Of a stretch of 64,000 nucleotides of DNA, positions 17,639 to 26,058 are shown piece after piece; positions within the stretch are counted from its first letter, which is position 1, and each line of letters starts with the position of its first letter. The DNA is from Microvirga sp. (lineage in GTDB: Bacteria; Pseudomonadota; Alphaproteobacteria; Rhizobiales; Beijerinckiaceae). The DNA is taken from NCBI GenBank assembly GCA_022241475.1, contig JAKOMT010000008.1:50264-114263 (forward strand), in the 5' to 3' direction. Under the pieces are notes generated by a model that did not search any database, was not told the DNA's origin, and was given only the letters and a program-made list of their open reading frames with translations. The position numbers and the translations under genes were made by a program.

Positions 17639-17656
17639 ATATCAGTTTGATGACAA
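17639..17656 (-). promoter_or_regulatory. Pho-box-like sequence upstream of the plcP-agt candidate operon
   Basis: On the minus strand the site reads TTGTCAT-CAAA-CTGATAT, two 7-mers separated by exactly 4 bases. Against the PhoB consensus CTGTCAT-N4-CTGTCAT it matches 6/7 and 5/7. It ends about 45 bases upstream of the metallophosphoesterase start codon, and the gene product suits phosphate control. It also lies in the spacer shared with the divergent EamA gene. Confidence 0.5.
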
Positions 17657-17774
17657 CCGACGGATACCTCCCGTGCGGCGCGCGAAGACGCCCATGCACG
17701 CAGCGCAGACCTGCCGATGCGACGCAGCCCCTTCTTCGCAGCCCGCTCCCGTGGTTCATGGGCGCATCCAACAG

Positions 17775-18719
17775 ATGAAAAGCTCCCCCGCCGTGCAGCC
17801 CCTCGTCGGAATCGCCCTGAAGATCGTCTCCGCGCTCGCCTTCACCATGATGGCGACGTCGATCAAGTACGTCAGCATGCGCTACCCGGTCGGTCAGATC
17901 GTCTTCTTCCGCTCGTTCTTCGCGCTCATCCCGCTGCTGCTGTGGCTCGCCTGGAGCGATCATATCGTCAACGCCGTGCGCACGACGAACCTGCGCGGAC
18001 ACGTGCTGCGCAGCGTCATCAACGCGACGGGCATGATTTGCGGCTTCATCGCCCTGTCCTACCTGCCGCTTTCGGACGCCATCGCGATCAGCTACGCAGC
18101 CCCGCTGATGGTCGTGGCCCTCGCCGCGATCATCCTGAAGGAGACCGTGCGCGCGTATCGCTGGAGCGCGGTGGGGGTCGGGTTCGCGGGCGTGCTGCTG
18201 ATGATCGCGCCCCAGTTCGGCGTCGTCTCGCCGGAGCTCGCCGACGCAAGCCGCGCGACCGGGGCGATGCTCGGGATCGCAGCCGCCTTCTGCAGCGCCA
18301 TCGGGGCGATCCAGGTGCGCCGGCTCACGGAGACGGAGGGGACGGGCGCCATCGTCTTCTATTTTTCGGTGATCACGACGCTGATCGGACTGTCCAGCGT
18401 AGTCTTCGGCTGGAACATGCCCGACGCGACCGACTTCGCCATTCTCGTCTTCGCCGGGCTATGCGGCGGGATCGGCCAGATCCTGCTGACGCAGAGCTAC
18501 CGCTTCGGCGACACGTCGCTGATCGCGCCGTTCGAATACACGTCGATGATCTGGGCGGTGGCGTTCGGCTGGTTCATCTTCGGCCAACTGCCCGACCTCG
18601 CCGTGGTCGGAGGCGCGGTGATCGTCATCGCGGCCGGCGTCTTCGTCATCTGGCGCGAACGCCAGCTCGGCATCGCGCGGCGCAAGGCGCTCGAGATGAG
18701 CGCCAAGCGCAGCCTCTGA
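17775..18719 (+). CDS. EamA/DMT-family transporter
   Basis: About 314 residues with ten predicted membrane helices in two EamA repeats; the segment VGQIVFFRSFFALIPLLLWLA and the later VFAGLCGGIGQILLTQSYRF are typical of drug/metabolite transporters of the YdcZ/RhaT-like superfamily. The start is the ATG at 17775, which puts the first helix close to the N-terminus; upstream in-frame starts (for example 17694) would add a Cys-containing leader without clear meaning. Substrate unknown. Divergent from the metallophosphoesterase operon and convergent with der, whose stop is 6 bases away. Confidence 0.9.
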   Translation: MKSSPAVQPLVGIALKIVSALAFTMMATSIKYVSMRYPVGQIVFFRSFFALIPLLLWLAWSDHIVNAVRTTNLRGHVLRSVINATGMICGFIALSYLPLSDAIAISYAAPLMVVALAAIILKETVRAYRWSAVGVGFAGVLLMIAPQFGVVSPELADASRATGAMLGIAAAFCSAIGAIQVRRLTETEGTGAIVFYFSVITTLIGLSSVVFGWNMPDATDFAILVFAGLCGGIGQILLTQSYRFGDTSLIAPFEYTSMIWAVAFGWFIFGQLPDLAVVGGAVIVIAAGVFVIWRERQLGIARRKALEMSAKRSL

Positions 18720-18725
18720 GCCGCC

Positions 18726-20183
18726 TCAGCGCCCCTTGTCCGAACGGCCCTTGTTCGAACGGCCCTTGTCGAAGGGATTCTCGCCCGTGCGCAACGAATA
18801 GCGGATCGGCGCGCCGGGCAGGTCGAACGCCTCCCGCAATCCGTTGACGAGATAACGGGTGTAGGATTTCGGTAGCGCGTTCAACTGGTTGCCGAAGAAT
18901 GCGAAATGCGGAGGGCGCGCCTTGATCTGCGTCATGTAGCGGATCTTGATGCGCCGGCCGGACACCGCAGGCGGGGGGTTGGCGTCGAGCGCGCCTGCGA
19001 GCCACTGGTTCAGTCGCGCGGTCGGGATTCGGGTGTTCCAAACCTTGTAGGCCCGGAAGACGGCGCCCATCAGTGCGTCGAGCCCATCGCCGGCGAGCCC
19101 GGAGAGCGGCACGATCTCGCAGTTCTTGACCTGCGGCAACAGGCGCAGCGCCTCTTCACGCAGTTCCCGGAGAAGCCCCTGCTTGTCGGCGACGAGATCC
19201 CACTTGTTGACGCCGATGACGAGCGCCCTGCCCTCTCGCTCGATCAGGTCGACGATCGTCAGGTCCTGCTTCTCGAACGGGATGGTGGCGTCGAGGAGCA
19301 CCACCACGACATCGGCGAAGCGCATGGCGCGAACGCCGTCGGATGCGGCCAGCTTCTCGAGCTTGTCGTCGATCCGGGCGCGCTTGCGCAGGCCCGCCGT
19401 ATCGATGAGCTTGGCCGCGCGTCCGCGCCAGCTCCAGTCGATCGTGATCGCGTCGCGGGTGATGCCGGCTTCGGGGCCGGTGAGCAGCCGCTCGGAGCCG
19501 AGAAGACGGTTGATCAGGGTGGATTTGCCGGAATTCGGACGGCCCAGGATCGCGATCCGCACGGGATCGTCGGACTCCGTCTCGATGAACTCGGCTTCCG
19601 CCTCCTCCTCGTCGTCGGCGACGCCCTCCAGCGCGTCGTCCTGCGCGCCCTCCTCCGGCTCCTCTTCCTCCTCCTCGACGGCGTCGGGCAGATGCGCGAG
19701 CAATCCGTCGTAGAGGTCGCCCAGGCCGATGCCGTGCTCGGCGGAGAAGGCGATGGGGTCGCCGAGGCCCAGAGAGAACGCGTCGTAGACGTTTGCGATG
19801 CCGGCCGCGCTCTCGGCCTTGTTGGCGAGCAGGATCACCGGCCTGCCGGACTTGCGCACCAGTTCCGCGAACGGGGCGTCGGCCGGAAGGACGCCCGTGC
19901 GCGCGTCGATGACGAAGAGCACGAGGTCGGACGAGGCGATCGCCGCCTCGGTTTGCGCCCGCATGCGCCCGAGCAGCGTCGCGGCGTCGGCCTCTTCGAG
20001 GCCCGCCGTGTCGACGACCCGAAACCGCAGGTCCGCGAGGCGCGCCGCGCCCTCGCGTCGGTCGCGCGTGACGCCGGGCTTGTCGTCGACGAGCGCGAGA
20101 CGCTTGCCCACGAGCCGGTTGAAGAGCGTTGACTTGCCGACGTTCGGGCGGCCGACGATGGCGACGGTGGGCGTAGGCGTCAT
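18726..20183 (-). CDS. der: Ribosome biogenesis GTPase Der (EngA)
   Basis: A 485-residue protein with two GTPase domains in tandem: first G1 [15 protein letters not shown] with [10 protein letters not shown], second G1 [15 protein letters not shown] with [11 protein letters not shown], and G4 motifs LANKAES and GVNKWDL. The acidic linker ([13 protein letters not shown] and more) and the C-terminal KH-like domain ([19 protein letters not shown]) are typical. Der is essential for 50S subunit maturation. The extreme C-terminus ends in repeated (F/S)-(D/N)-K-G-R units encoded by a short tandem DNA repeat. It follows the TPR gene by 22 bases. Confidence 0.97.
   Translation of the reverse strand: MTPTPTVAIVGRPNVGKSTLFNRLVGKRLALVDDKPGVTRDRREGAARLADLRFRVVDTAGLEEADAATLLGRMRAQTEAAIASSDLVLFVIDARTGVLPADAPFAELVRKSGRPVILLANKAESAAGIANVYDAFSLGLGDPIAFSAEHGIGLGDLYDGLLAHLPDAVEEEEEEPEEGAQDDALEGVADDEEEAEAEFIETESDDPVRIAILGRPNSGKSTLINRLLGSERLLTGPEAGITRDAITIDWSWRGRAAKLIDTAGLRKRARIDDKLEKLAASDGVRAMRFADVVVVLLDATIPFEKQDLTIVDLIEREGRALVIGVNKWDLVADKQGLLRELREEALRLLPQVKNCEIVPLSGLAGDGLDALMGAVFRAYKVWNTRIPTARLNQWLAGALDANPPPAVSGRRIKIRYMTQIKARPPHFAFFGNQLNALPKSYTRYLVNGLREAFDLPGAPIRYSLRTGENPFDKGRSNKGRSDKGR
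18730..18775. repeat. Short tandem repeat encoding the Der C-terminal tail
   Basis: Three imperfect copies of a 15-base unit (CCCTTGTCCGAACGG-like on the plus strand) encode [15 protein letters not shown] at the C-terminus of Der. The units are in phase, so slippage would add or remove five residues without a frameshift. Confidence 0.75.
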
Positions 20184-20205
20184 GGCTTGGAGCCCTTCAG
20201 GTCCC

Positions 20206-20862
20206 TCAACGGGCGGCTTCGAGCGGGCCGGCCGCGACGAGGGACGAATAGATTTCCAGACGCCCGCGCAAAGCTTGCGGAGCCTCCGGATCGGCGGCGA
20301 TCTGATCGAACCATTCGCCGGCGCGGTCGTAATCGCCGCGGCGCAACGCGATCAGCCCGAGCGCCTCGCGGGCCGTATGCCGGAACGCGCCGGAGGGCGC
20401 CGCGAGCCCCTGCAGAGAGGCCGCGGCCGCGTCGGGTTCGGCGTCCATGCGCAGCAGCGCGCCGCGCAGGCTTGCGAGATCGCGCAAGGCCGCCGGCACG
20501 GAAGCGTCGCCCGCGAGGGCGTCGTAGGCCTGCGCGCCCGCCGCCGGATCGGCGTCGCCGACATTCGCGGCGAGACGGAAACGGGCGAGAACGGCGTAGC
20601 CGCCGCCCTCCGAGGCGAGCTGCTCGAGGACGTCGCGCCCGCCGGCGCGATCGTCGCGTTCGATCATCCGCCCGGCCTCGTAGAACTGCGCGGCCGCCTG
20701 CTGGGCGCGGGTCGTCTCGAGATAATCCCAGTACCGCCATCCGCCGACGCCGAGCACCACGACGACGGCGACGCCGACCATCACGCCGCCCCAGCGCTTC
20801 CAGAATTGCGTCGCCTTGTCGCGGCGAAGCTCATCGTCGATTTCGCGAAAAAACTCGTTCAT
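20206..20862 (-). CDS. Membrane-anchored TPR-like protein (YfgM family)
   Basis: A 218-residue protein: a cytoplasmic N-terminus [23 protein letters not shown] (shown in part here), one membrane helix ([18 protein letters not shown]), then periplasmic TPR-like helices ([40 protein letters not shown]). This layout matches the YfgM-like ancillary proteins that contact the SecYEG translocon and commonly lie beside der, as here. The ATG at 20862 puts the conserved [13 protein letters not shown] stretch at the very start. Chaperone-like role at the translocon is inferred from the family. Confidence 0.85.
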   Translation of the reverse strand: MNEFFREIDDELRRDKATQFWKRWGGVMVGVAVVVVLGVGGWRYWDYLETTRAQQAAAQFYEAGRMIERDDRAGGRDVLEQLASEGGGYAVLARFRLAANVGDADPAAGAQAYDALAGDASVPAALRDLASLRGALLRMDAEPDAAAASLQGLAAPSGAFRHTAREALGLIALRRGDYDRAGEWFDQIAADPEAPQALRGRLEIYSSLVAAGPLEAAR

Positions 20863-20985
20863 ATCCCGGCCTGGTCTCGGGGACGATGCCTCGCCCCTCA
20901 CCCTGATTATACTTGAGGGGGTCGCCTAGCACAGCCGCAGGCTCAAGGCGAGCGCGAACGCTCGCGCGCCGCCGCCGCCTTCGCC

Positions 20986-21822
20986 TCAGCCCTTGCGCTC
21001 GGGATAGGTGTGCTCGACAGCGGGAAACGCGCGCGCCTTCACGTCCGCGGCGTAGGATTGCGCGGCTTGCGTGACGGCGGCGCCGAGCTCGGCGTAGCGC
21101 CGCACGAATTTCGGCGTGCGCTCGGTCAGCCCGAGCAGGTCGTCGATCACGAGGATCTGCCCGTCGCAGGTCGGGGACGCTCCGATGCCGATGGTGGGTA
21201 TCGCGACCGCCTGCGTGATCTCGCGGGCCAGCGGCTCGGCCACCGCCTCGACGACGACGGCGAACGCCCCGGCCTCAGCGACGGCCCGGGCGTCCTCGAT
21301 GAAAACCGGCCAGTCCGACCGGTCGCGCCCCTGCGCGCGGAACGAGCCGAGCGCGTTGATCGCCTGCGGGGTGAGCCCGATATGCGCGAGCACCGGCACG
21401 CCGCGCCGCGTGAGAAAGCGGATCGTCTCGGCCATGTAGGCGCCGCCTTCGAGCTTGATGGCGCCGCAGCCGGTCTCCTTGAGAACGCGCGCGGCCGAGC
21501 GGAAGGCCTGCTCCGGGCTCTCCTCATAGGAGCCGAAGGGCATATCGACGACGACGAGCGCGCGCCGCGAGCCGCGCATCACCGCCTGCCCCTGCGCGAT
21601 CATCGTCTCCAGCGGCACCGGCACGGTCGATTCGAAGCCCTGCATCACCATGCCGAGCGAATCGCCGACGAGCAGGAAGTCGCAGGAACCATCGACGAGG
21701 CGCGCCATCTGCGACGTATAGGCGGTGAGCGAGACGATCGGCTCTCCGCCCTTGCGCGCGCGCATGTCGGGCGCGGTCAGACGGCGGATCTGCGCTTGGG
21801 CGGACATGGCTTGTGCGGACAT
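20986..21822 (-). CDS. panB: 3-methyl-2-oxobutanoate hydroxymethyltransferase (ketopantoate hydroxymethyltransferase)
   Basis: A 278-residue enzyme of the first committed step of pantothenate and CoA synthesis (2-oxoisovalerate plus methylene-tetrahydrofolate to ketopantoate). The family motifs [50 protein letters not shown] and [21 protein letters not shown] are present, including the Mg-binding Asp residues and the catalytic Glu in VVVEAV. The N-terminus begins with a small duplication ([10 protein letters not shown]). panC is not adjacent in this window. The next gene, NnrU, ends 9 bases upstream. Confidence 0.96.
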   Translation of the reverse strand: MSAQAMSAQAQIRRLTAPDMRARKGGEPIVSLTAYTSQMARLVDGSCDFLLVGDSLGMVMQGFESTVPVPLETMIAQGQAVMRGSRRALVVVDMPFGSYEESPEQAFRSAARVLKETGCGAIKLEGGAYMAETIRFLTRRGVPVLAHIGLTPQAINALGSFRAQGRDRSDWPVFIEDARAVAEAGAFAVVVEAVAEPLAREITQAVAIPTIGIGASPTCDGQILVIDDLLGLTERTPKFVRRYAELGAAVTQAAQSYAADVKARAFPAVEHTYPERKG

Positions 21823-21831
21823 GGCTCCCTC

Positions 21832-22410
21832 TCAGGCTCGGGTGAAGACGGGAACGCCGATCAGAGCCTGATGCAGCCAGAATGCGAAAGCGAGGTAAGC
21901 GACGACGCCGATGGCGACGGCGATCGCGTCGTACTTCGCCTGCGGCGCAACGAGCGGCGCCGACGCGCCTGCGCGGCGCTTCGCGCTGATCCGGCCGGCG
22001 ACCGCCCAGGCGAGAAACGTCCCGAAAAGCAGGATGGAGCCGAGGTCGCCGTTGGCCAGGAGATGGGCGAACGCCCAGATCTTCACCGCCGCGAACATCG
22101 GATGCTTGGCGCGCGCCTTGATGTGGCCGGGCAGATACGTCGCGGGGAAGAGAATGAAGGCGAACAGGACGAGAAGCGCGGCGAGATGCCGCGTCCAGGT
22201 CGGCGGGTCCCAGATCGGGATCATCCCCTCGGCGCGATATTCTCCGAAGCCGATCCAGATCAGGACGATCCCGACGAGCGCAGCAATAGAATAAACGGCC
22301 TTGTACGGCGTCTCCCCGATCCGCGCGACGGCGGCGGCGCGCGGGGCGCGCATCATCGTGAAGGCGTGAACGCCGATGAATACAATCAAACCAAGAATCA
22401 AAATCGCCAT
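21832..22410 (-). CDS. NnrU-family membrane protein
   Basis: A 192-residue integral membrane protein with five or six predicted helices. The start MAILILGLIVFIGVHAF and the segment ATYLPGHIKARAKHPMFAAVKIWAFAHLLANGDLGSILLF (partly quoted: KHPMFAAVKIWAFAHLLANG) match NnrU, a protein linked to nitric oxide and nitrite metabolism and to carotenoid isomerisation (Z-ISO relatives with His/Asp haem ligands). Here the neighbours give no denitrification context. The start is the ATG ending at 22410; the upstream in-frame codon adds eight unlikely residues. Confidence 0.88.
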   Translation of the reverse strand: MAILILGLIVFIGVHAFTMMRAPRAAAVARIGETPYKAVYSIAALVGIVLIWIGFGEYRAEGMIPIWDPPTWTRHLAALLVLFAFILFPATYLPGHIKARAKHPMFAAVKIWAFAHLLANGDLGSILLFGTFLAWAVAGRISAKRRAGASAPLVAPQAKYDAIAVAIGVVAYLAFAFWLHQALIGVPVFTRA

Positions 22411-22474
22411 CGCAGCCTCCGGGTCGCAACGCAACGCTTCTAACCCGGTGGGACCGCGATGGCGAAGCCAAATC

Positions 22475-22500
22475 GCGCCCGGCGGTCTTGCCGCCGGCGC
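22475..22500 (-). terminator. Stem-loop downstream of the DUF4394 gene
   Basis: A GC-rich hairpin about 15 bases past the DUF4394 stop (minus strand): a ten-pair stem (GCGCC/GGCGC and GGCGG/CCGCC) with one bulged C and a five-base loop. No T run follows, so it may be a weak or Rho-assisted terminator. Confidence 0.4.
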
Positions 22501-22515
22501 GCGATCGGGCAGGCG

Positions 22516-23298
22516 TTACATGGCGGGCAGGATGGCGATGTCCCGCACCGGCATGTCGGCGCCCGCGACCGCTCCGACCGCCGTGGCGGCGCCCGTCGCG
22601 AGGTCGATCGTGTAGAGCGTGTCGTCGGCCATGAGGTAACCGGCGTTCGTTCCGGGAGCCGTCGAGGCGATGTCGAACGCGAACGTCTGCGCATCGACTC
22701 CGAGCGGGCCGACCGTGTTCAGGACGCCGTCATTGGGCGGCGCCTGGAGAACGAGCGCACCGGCGTCGGCGTCGATGTTGAACAGCTCCGTCGACTCCGG
22801 ACGACCGACCGAGTTCGTGTACGCTCCGGCGACGACCATCGGCGTAGCCTCGGCTGCGGCGTCTCCCGCCGCGTAGGCGTGGCTGCCATCGGTCGTGACT
22901 TCGCCGCTGTCGACGTTGACGCGCAGGCTCGTGCCGTCCGAGCCCATGATGCGCAGGCGGTCCGCGGCGGGGTTGAAGTCGACAGTCGCGATCACGCCAT
23001 CGGCGAGCATCGTCTGCAGCGTCGACTTCATCGTCGCGGCGCCGGTCGAGACGTCGATCGTCACCACGCTGCCGTCGGAGACGACGGCGTAGAGCATGTT
23101 GTCGGCCGGACGAACGTCGATGCCCAGCAGGCTCCCCGATACGCCGGTGACTTCGACGGTGCCGGTGACCTGCAGGGCCGCTGCGTCGACGATGGCGAGG
23201 GTGCGCTCGCCGACGAGCGCCACCGCGGTCTGCGCGCTGGCGGGGGCCGCGAAGGCGGCGCCGGCGAGAAGAACTCCGGAAAGAAGAACGCGCTTCAT
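22516..23298 (-). CDS. Exported DUF4394 domain protein
   Basis: A 260-residue protein with a clear Sec signal peptide (MKRVLLSGVLLAGAAFAAPASAQ, cleavage after ASA). The mature part is a repetitive all-beta, propeller-like sequence with segments such as LLGIDVRPADNMLYAVV, VDFNPAADRLRIMGSDG and AFDIASTAPGTNAGYLMADD, which match DUF4394. Function unknown. It faces an ECF sigma factor gene across a 214-base spacer, and may be that sigma factor's target (inference). AAGGAG lies 8 bases before the ATG. A perfect seven-base-pair hairpin occurs in its 5' leader. Confidence 0.88.
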   Translation of the reverse strand: MKRVLLSGVLLAGAAFAAPASAQTAVALVGERTLAIVDAAALQVTGTVEVTGVSGSLLGIDVRPADNMLYAVVSDGSVVTIDVSTGAATMKSTLQTMLADGVIATVDFNPAADRLRIMGSDGTSLRVNVDSGEVTTDGSHAYAAGDAAAEATPMVVAGAYTNSVGRPESTELFNIDADAGALVLQAPPNDGVLNTVGPLGVDAQTFAFDIASTAPGTNAGYLMADDTLYTIDLATGAATAVGAVAGADMPVRDIAILPAM

Positions 23299-23320
23299 GT
23301 GATTTACTCCTTGTTGAGTC

Positions 23321-23338
23321 GGAGCCGAATGCGGCTCC
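23321..23338 (-). promoter_or_regulatory. Inverted repeat in the 5' leader of the DUF4394 gene
   Basis: GGAGCCG-AATG-CGGCTCC, a perfect seven-pair hairpin with a four-base loop, lies 23 bases upstream of the DUF4394 ATG, just before its AAGGAG. It could stabilise the leader or be an operator; no T run follows. Confidence 0.4.
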
Positions 23339-23512
23339 CTCGAGAGACCCGGCGTTGCGCCCGGCCTCCATGGCTCACGATGAGCAGCTACGGATCGCCG
23401 AAAGACAAAGTTTCAGGACGGAGCGATTTTTTTGCAGCCGTTGCCGCGTGACTTTCCCGGCGAACTCCCTACCCTGTGCGTCACGGCAACCAAGAGTCGG
23501 CGCGGACGGCAT

Positions 23513-24079
23513 ATGACGATTGAGGTCGGGGCATTGCGGGAGACGGATCTGGCGGAGACGCTCGCCGCGGTGGCCGAAGGCGACCTCGACGCTTATCGAC
23601 GCCTCTATGACCAGACCTCGGCGAAACTCTTCGGCGTCATCAGGGGCATCCTGCGAAACGAAGCGCGGGCCGAGGAAGCCCTGCAGGAAGTCTATCTGCG
23701 CATCTGGCGCAACGCCGGCTCCTATTCGCCCGAGATCGCGCGACCGATGACGTGGATGATCACCATCGCCCGAAATCGGGCGATCGATTTCGCTCGTCAG
23801 CGCGTCGAGGCGACCATCGCGCCCGACGACGACGGCGGCGACTGGCTTGATTCGGTCGCCGATCCGCGCAACGACACCGAAGCGGTGGTCGCGCGCGAAT
23901 CCCTGCGGCGCTGCCTCGGAGTTCTCGACGAAAGCCAGCGCGACTGTATCGTCGCCGCCTATTGCGGCGGTTATTCGCGCGAGGAGCTCGCCACGCGGTT
24001 CGAAAGACCCGTCAACACGATCAAAACCTGGCTTCAGCGGGGACTGACGTCCCTGCGCAACTGCCTCGGTTCGCCATGA
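23513..24079 (+). CDS. ECF-type RNA polymerase sigma factor (SigK-like)
   Basis: A 188-residue sigma-70 family protein with only regions 2 and 4: region 2 GILRNEARAEEALQEVYLRIWRNA and MTWMITIARNRAIDFAR, and region 4 with an HTH (YSREELATRFERPVNTIKTWLQRGLTSLRNCL). The partner anti-sigma gene overlaps its stop (ATGA), the classical arrangement for SigK/RskA-like pairs. I start at the ATG at 23513; an upstream start at 23432 would add 27 non-conserved residues. A divergent exported DUF4394 gene shares the promoter region. Confidence 0.93.
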   Translation: MTIEVGALRETDLAETLAAVAEGDLDAYRRLYDQTSAKLFGVIRGILRNEARAEEALQEVYLRIWRNAGSYSPEIARPMTWMITIARNRAIDFARQRVEATIAPDDDGGDWLDSVADPRNDTEAVVARESLRRCLGVLDESQRDCIVAAYCGGYSREELATRFERPVNTIKTWLQRGLTSLRNCLGSP

Positions 24080-24816
24080 GCGACGCGATGACCGACGACC
24101 ACTCCGACAAGGCCGGCGAATACGTCATCGGAACGCTCGACGTCGACGAGCGCCGCGCCTTTGAAGCGCGCCTTCTCCTGGACGCAGTGCTGCGGCAGGA
24201 AGTTGCGGTCTGGCGCGAACGTCTGCGCGCGATCGCCGACGGCGCGCCCGAGATCAAGCCGCCCGCGCGCGTCTGGCGCAATATCGAAGCCAGCGTGACG
24301 CGCGTCTCCGGTGGTTCGCTGCGCAGCGCGGTTTCGGACCTCGACGAGGTGCGCCGCCTTCGGCGCTCCCGCGCCTTCTGGCGGGTGTCGACGCTGGGCG
24401 CCGGCGCTCTAGCGGCGAGCATTCTCGCCGTCGCGGTCATGATCCCGCAGGCGATCACGCCTCCTCCCGCCGAGACCGAAGCGGGCGAACGCTTCGTCGC
24501 CGTCGTCGATCGTGGCGGTGAATTGCCCGCGCTCATCGTTCGCGTCGACACGCAGGCGGGCGTGGTTCACGTCCGCGCGCTCGCCGCCGAGGCGCCGGCG
24601 GAGAACAGCCTCGAACTCTGGTACATCGCCGGGGACGAAGCGCCCCGCTCGCTCGGCCTCGTCGCGGACGGCGCCCTGCCCATCGCGACGCCTGCGCTGT
24701 TCGAGAACGCGGCCGGAGCGACGCTCGCGGTCAGCGTCGAGCCGCAGGGCGGCTCGACCACGGGCGCGCCCACGGGCCCGGTGATCTACTCGGGCCAGCT
24801 CGTAGCCGACGAGTGA
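24076..24816 (+). CDS. Anti-sigma factor, RskA-like
   Basis: A 246-residue protein. The N-terminal anti-sigma domain (GEYVIGTLDVDERRAFEARLLLDAVLRQEV) resembles the zinc-free RskA/AsiA-like ASD, followed by a membrane helix (LGAGALAASILAVAVMI) and a periplasmic RskA C-terminal domain (AENSLELWYIAGDEAPRSLG, GATLAVSVEPQGGSTTG). The gene overlaps the sigma factor stop by four bases (ATGA), which supports stoichiometric translation. Release of the sigma factor probably depends on intramembrane proteolysis, as in relatives. Confidence 0.92.
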   Translation: MSDAMTDDHSDKAGEYVIGTLDVDERRAFEARLLLDAVLRQEVAVWRERLRAIADGAPEIKPPARVWRNIEASVTRVSGGSLRSAVSDLDEVRRLRRSRAFWRVSTLGAGALAASILAVAVMIPQAITPPPAETEAGERFVAVVDRGGELPALIVRVDTQAGVVHVRALAAEAPAENSLELWYIAGDEAPRSLGLVADGALPIATPALFENAAGATLAVSVEPQGGSTTGAPTGPVIYSGQLVADE

Positions 24817-24874
24817 AGCCGGCGCGCTTGCGGGCGGACTTGCAGGCGCGCTCGGGCTGCGCGAAGCTGCGCGG

Positions 24875-26050
24875 ATGCTGCTGAACTTCTTCTCGAACCT
24901 TCGCGCCGCAAAGGTGCCCGTCTCGCTGCGCGAGCATCTCTCGCTGCTCGACGCGCTTGATCGCGACCTCGCCGACGGGCTCGTGGAGGATTTCTACTAT
25001 CTCTCCCGCGCGATCCTCGTGAAGGACGAGCGCAACCTCGACAAATTCGACCGCGCCTTCGCCCAGACCTTCAACGGCGTCGTCACGCTCGGAGAAGCGC
25101 TGGAGCCGGCCGACATCCCCGAGGACTGGCTTCGCAAGATGGCCGAGCGCCATCTCAGCGATGAGGAGAAGGCGCAGATCGAGGCGATGGGCTGGGACAA
25201 ATTGTTCGAGACCCTGCGCGAACGCCTGAGGGAGCAGAAGAAGCGCCATCAGGGCGGCTCGAAATGGATCGGCACGGCCGGGACCTCCCCATATGGGGCC
25301 CAGGGCTACAATCCGGAGGGCGTCCGCATCGGCCAGGAGGGGAACCGCAACTTCCGCGCGGTCAAGGTCTGGGACAGGCGCGAATACAAGGATTTCGACG
25401 ACGAGGTCGAGCTCGGCGTGCGCAATATGCGCGTCGCGCTACGTCGCCTGCGCCGGTTCGCCCGCACGGGCGCGGCCGACGAACTCGACCTCGAGGGCAC
25501 GATCCGCGGGACGGCGGAGAAGGGCTATCTCGACGTGCGCATGCGGCCCGAGCGCCGCAACGCGGTGAAGGTGCTGCTCTTCCTCGACGTCGGCGGCTCG
25601 ATGGACTGGCATATCGAGCGGGCCCAGGAACTGTTCTCGGCGGCGCGGGCCGAGTTCAAGCATTTCGAGCATTTCTACTTCCACAATTGCCCCTATGAGG
25701 GGCTCTGGCGCGACAATCGCCGGCGCCACAGTGAGGTGACGCCGACGCTCGACGTCATTCGCACCTACGGCTCCGACTACCGCGTGGTCTTCGTCGGCGA
25801 CGCCTCGATGAGCCCGACCGAACTCGTCATGCCCGGCGGCTCCGTCGATCACTGGAACGAGGAGGCCGGCGAGGTCTGGGTGAGGCGCCTCACCGAGCAT
25901 TTCCAGAAGGCCGTCTGGCTCAATCCGACGCCCCGCGCGCATTGGCGCCATACGCGATCCATCGCGATGGTCGAGCAGTTGCTGGAGGGACGGATGTTTC
26001 CGCTCACGGTCGAGGGACTCGATTCCGCGATGCGGGCGCTCACCCGGTAG
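24875..26050 (+). CDS. VWA domain protein, CoxE-like
   Basis: A 391-residue protein. The N-terminal third (VSLREHLSLLDALDRDLADG) and the C-terminal von Willebrand A domain match the CoxE/YehP-like group. The metal-ion-dependent adhesion site is DVGGSMDWH (D-x-G-x-S), with a later GDASMSP. CoxE-type proteins usually work with a MoxR AAA+ ATPase in cofactor or metal insertion into enzymes; no moxR gene is next to it here. Near the N-terminal and middle domain boundary is a Gly-rich segment (GTAGTSPYGAQGYNPEG). Confidence 0.88.
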   Translation: MLLNFFSNLRAAKVPVSLREHLSLLDALDRDLADGLVEDFYYLSRAILVKDERNLDKFDRAFAQTFNGVVTLGEALEPADIPEDWLRKMAERHLSDEEKAQIEAMGWDKLFETLRERLREQKKRHQGGSKWIGTAGTSPYGAQGYNPEGVRIGQEGNRNFRAVKVWDRREYKDFDDEVELGVRNMRVALRRLRRFARTGAADELDLEGTIRGTAEKGYLDVRMRPERRNAVKVLLFLDVGGSMDWHIERAQELFSAARAEFKHFEHFYFHNCPYEGLWRDNRRRHSEVTPTLDVIRTYGSDYRVVFVGDASMSPTELVMPGGSVDHWNEEAGEVWVRRLTEHFQKAVWLNPTPRAHWRHTRSIAMVEQLLEGRMFPLTVEGLDSAMRALTR

Positions 26051-26058
26051 CCGCCGCC

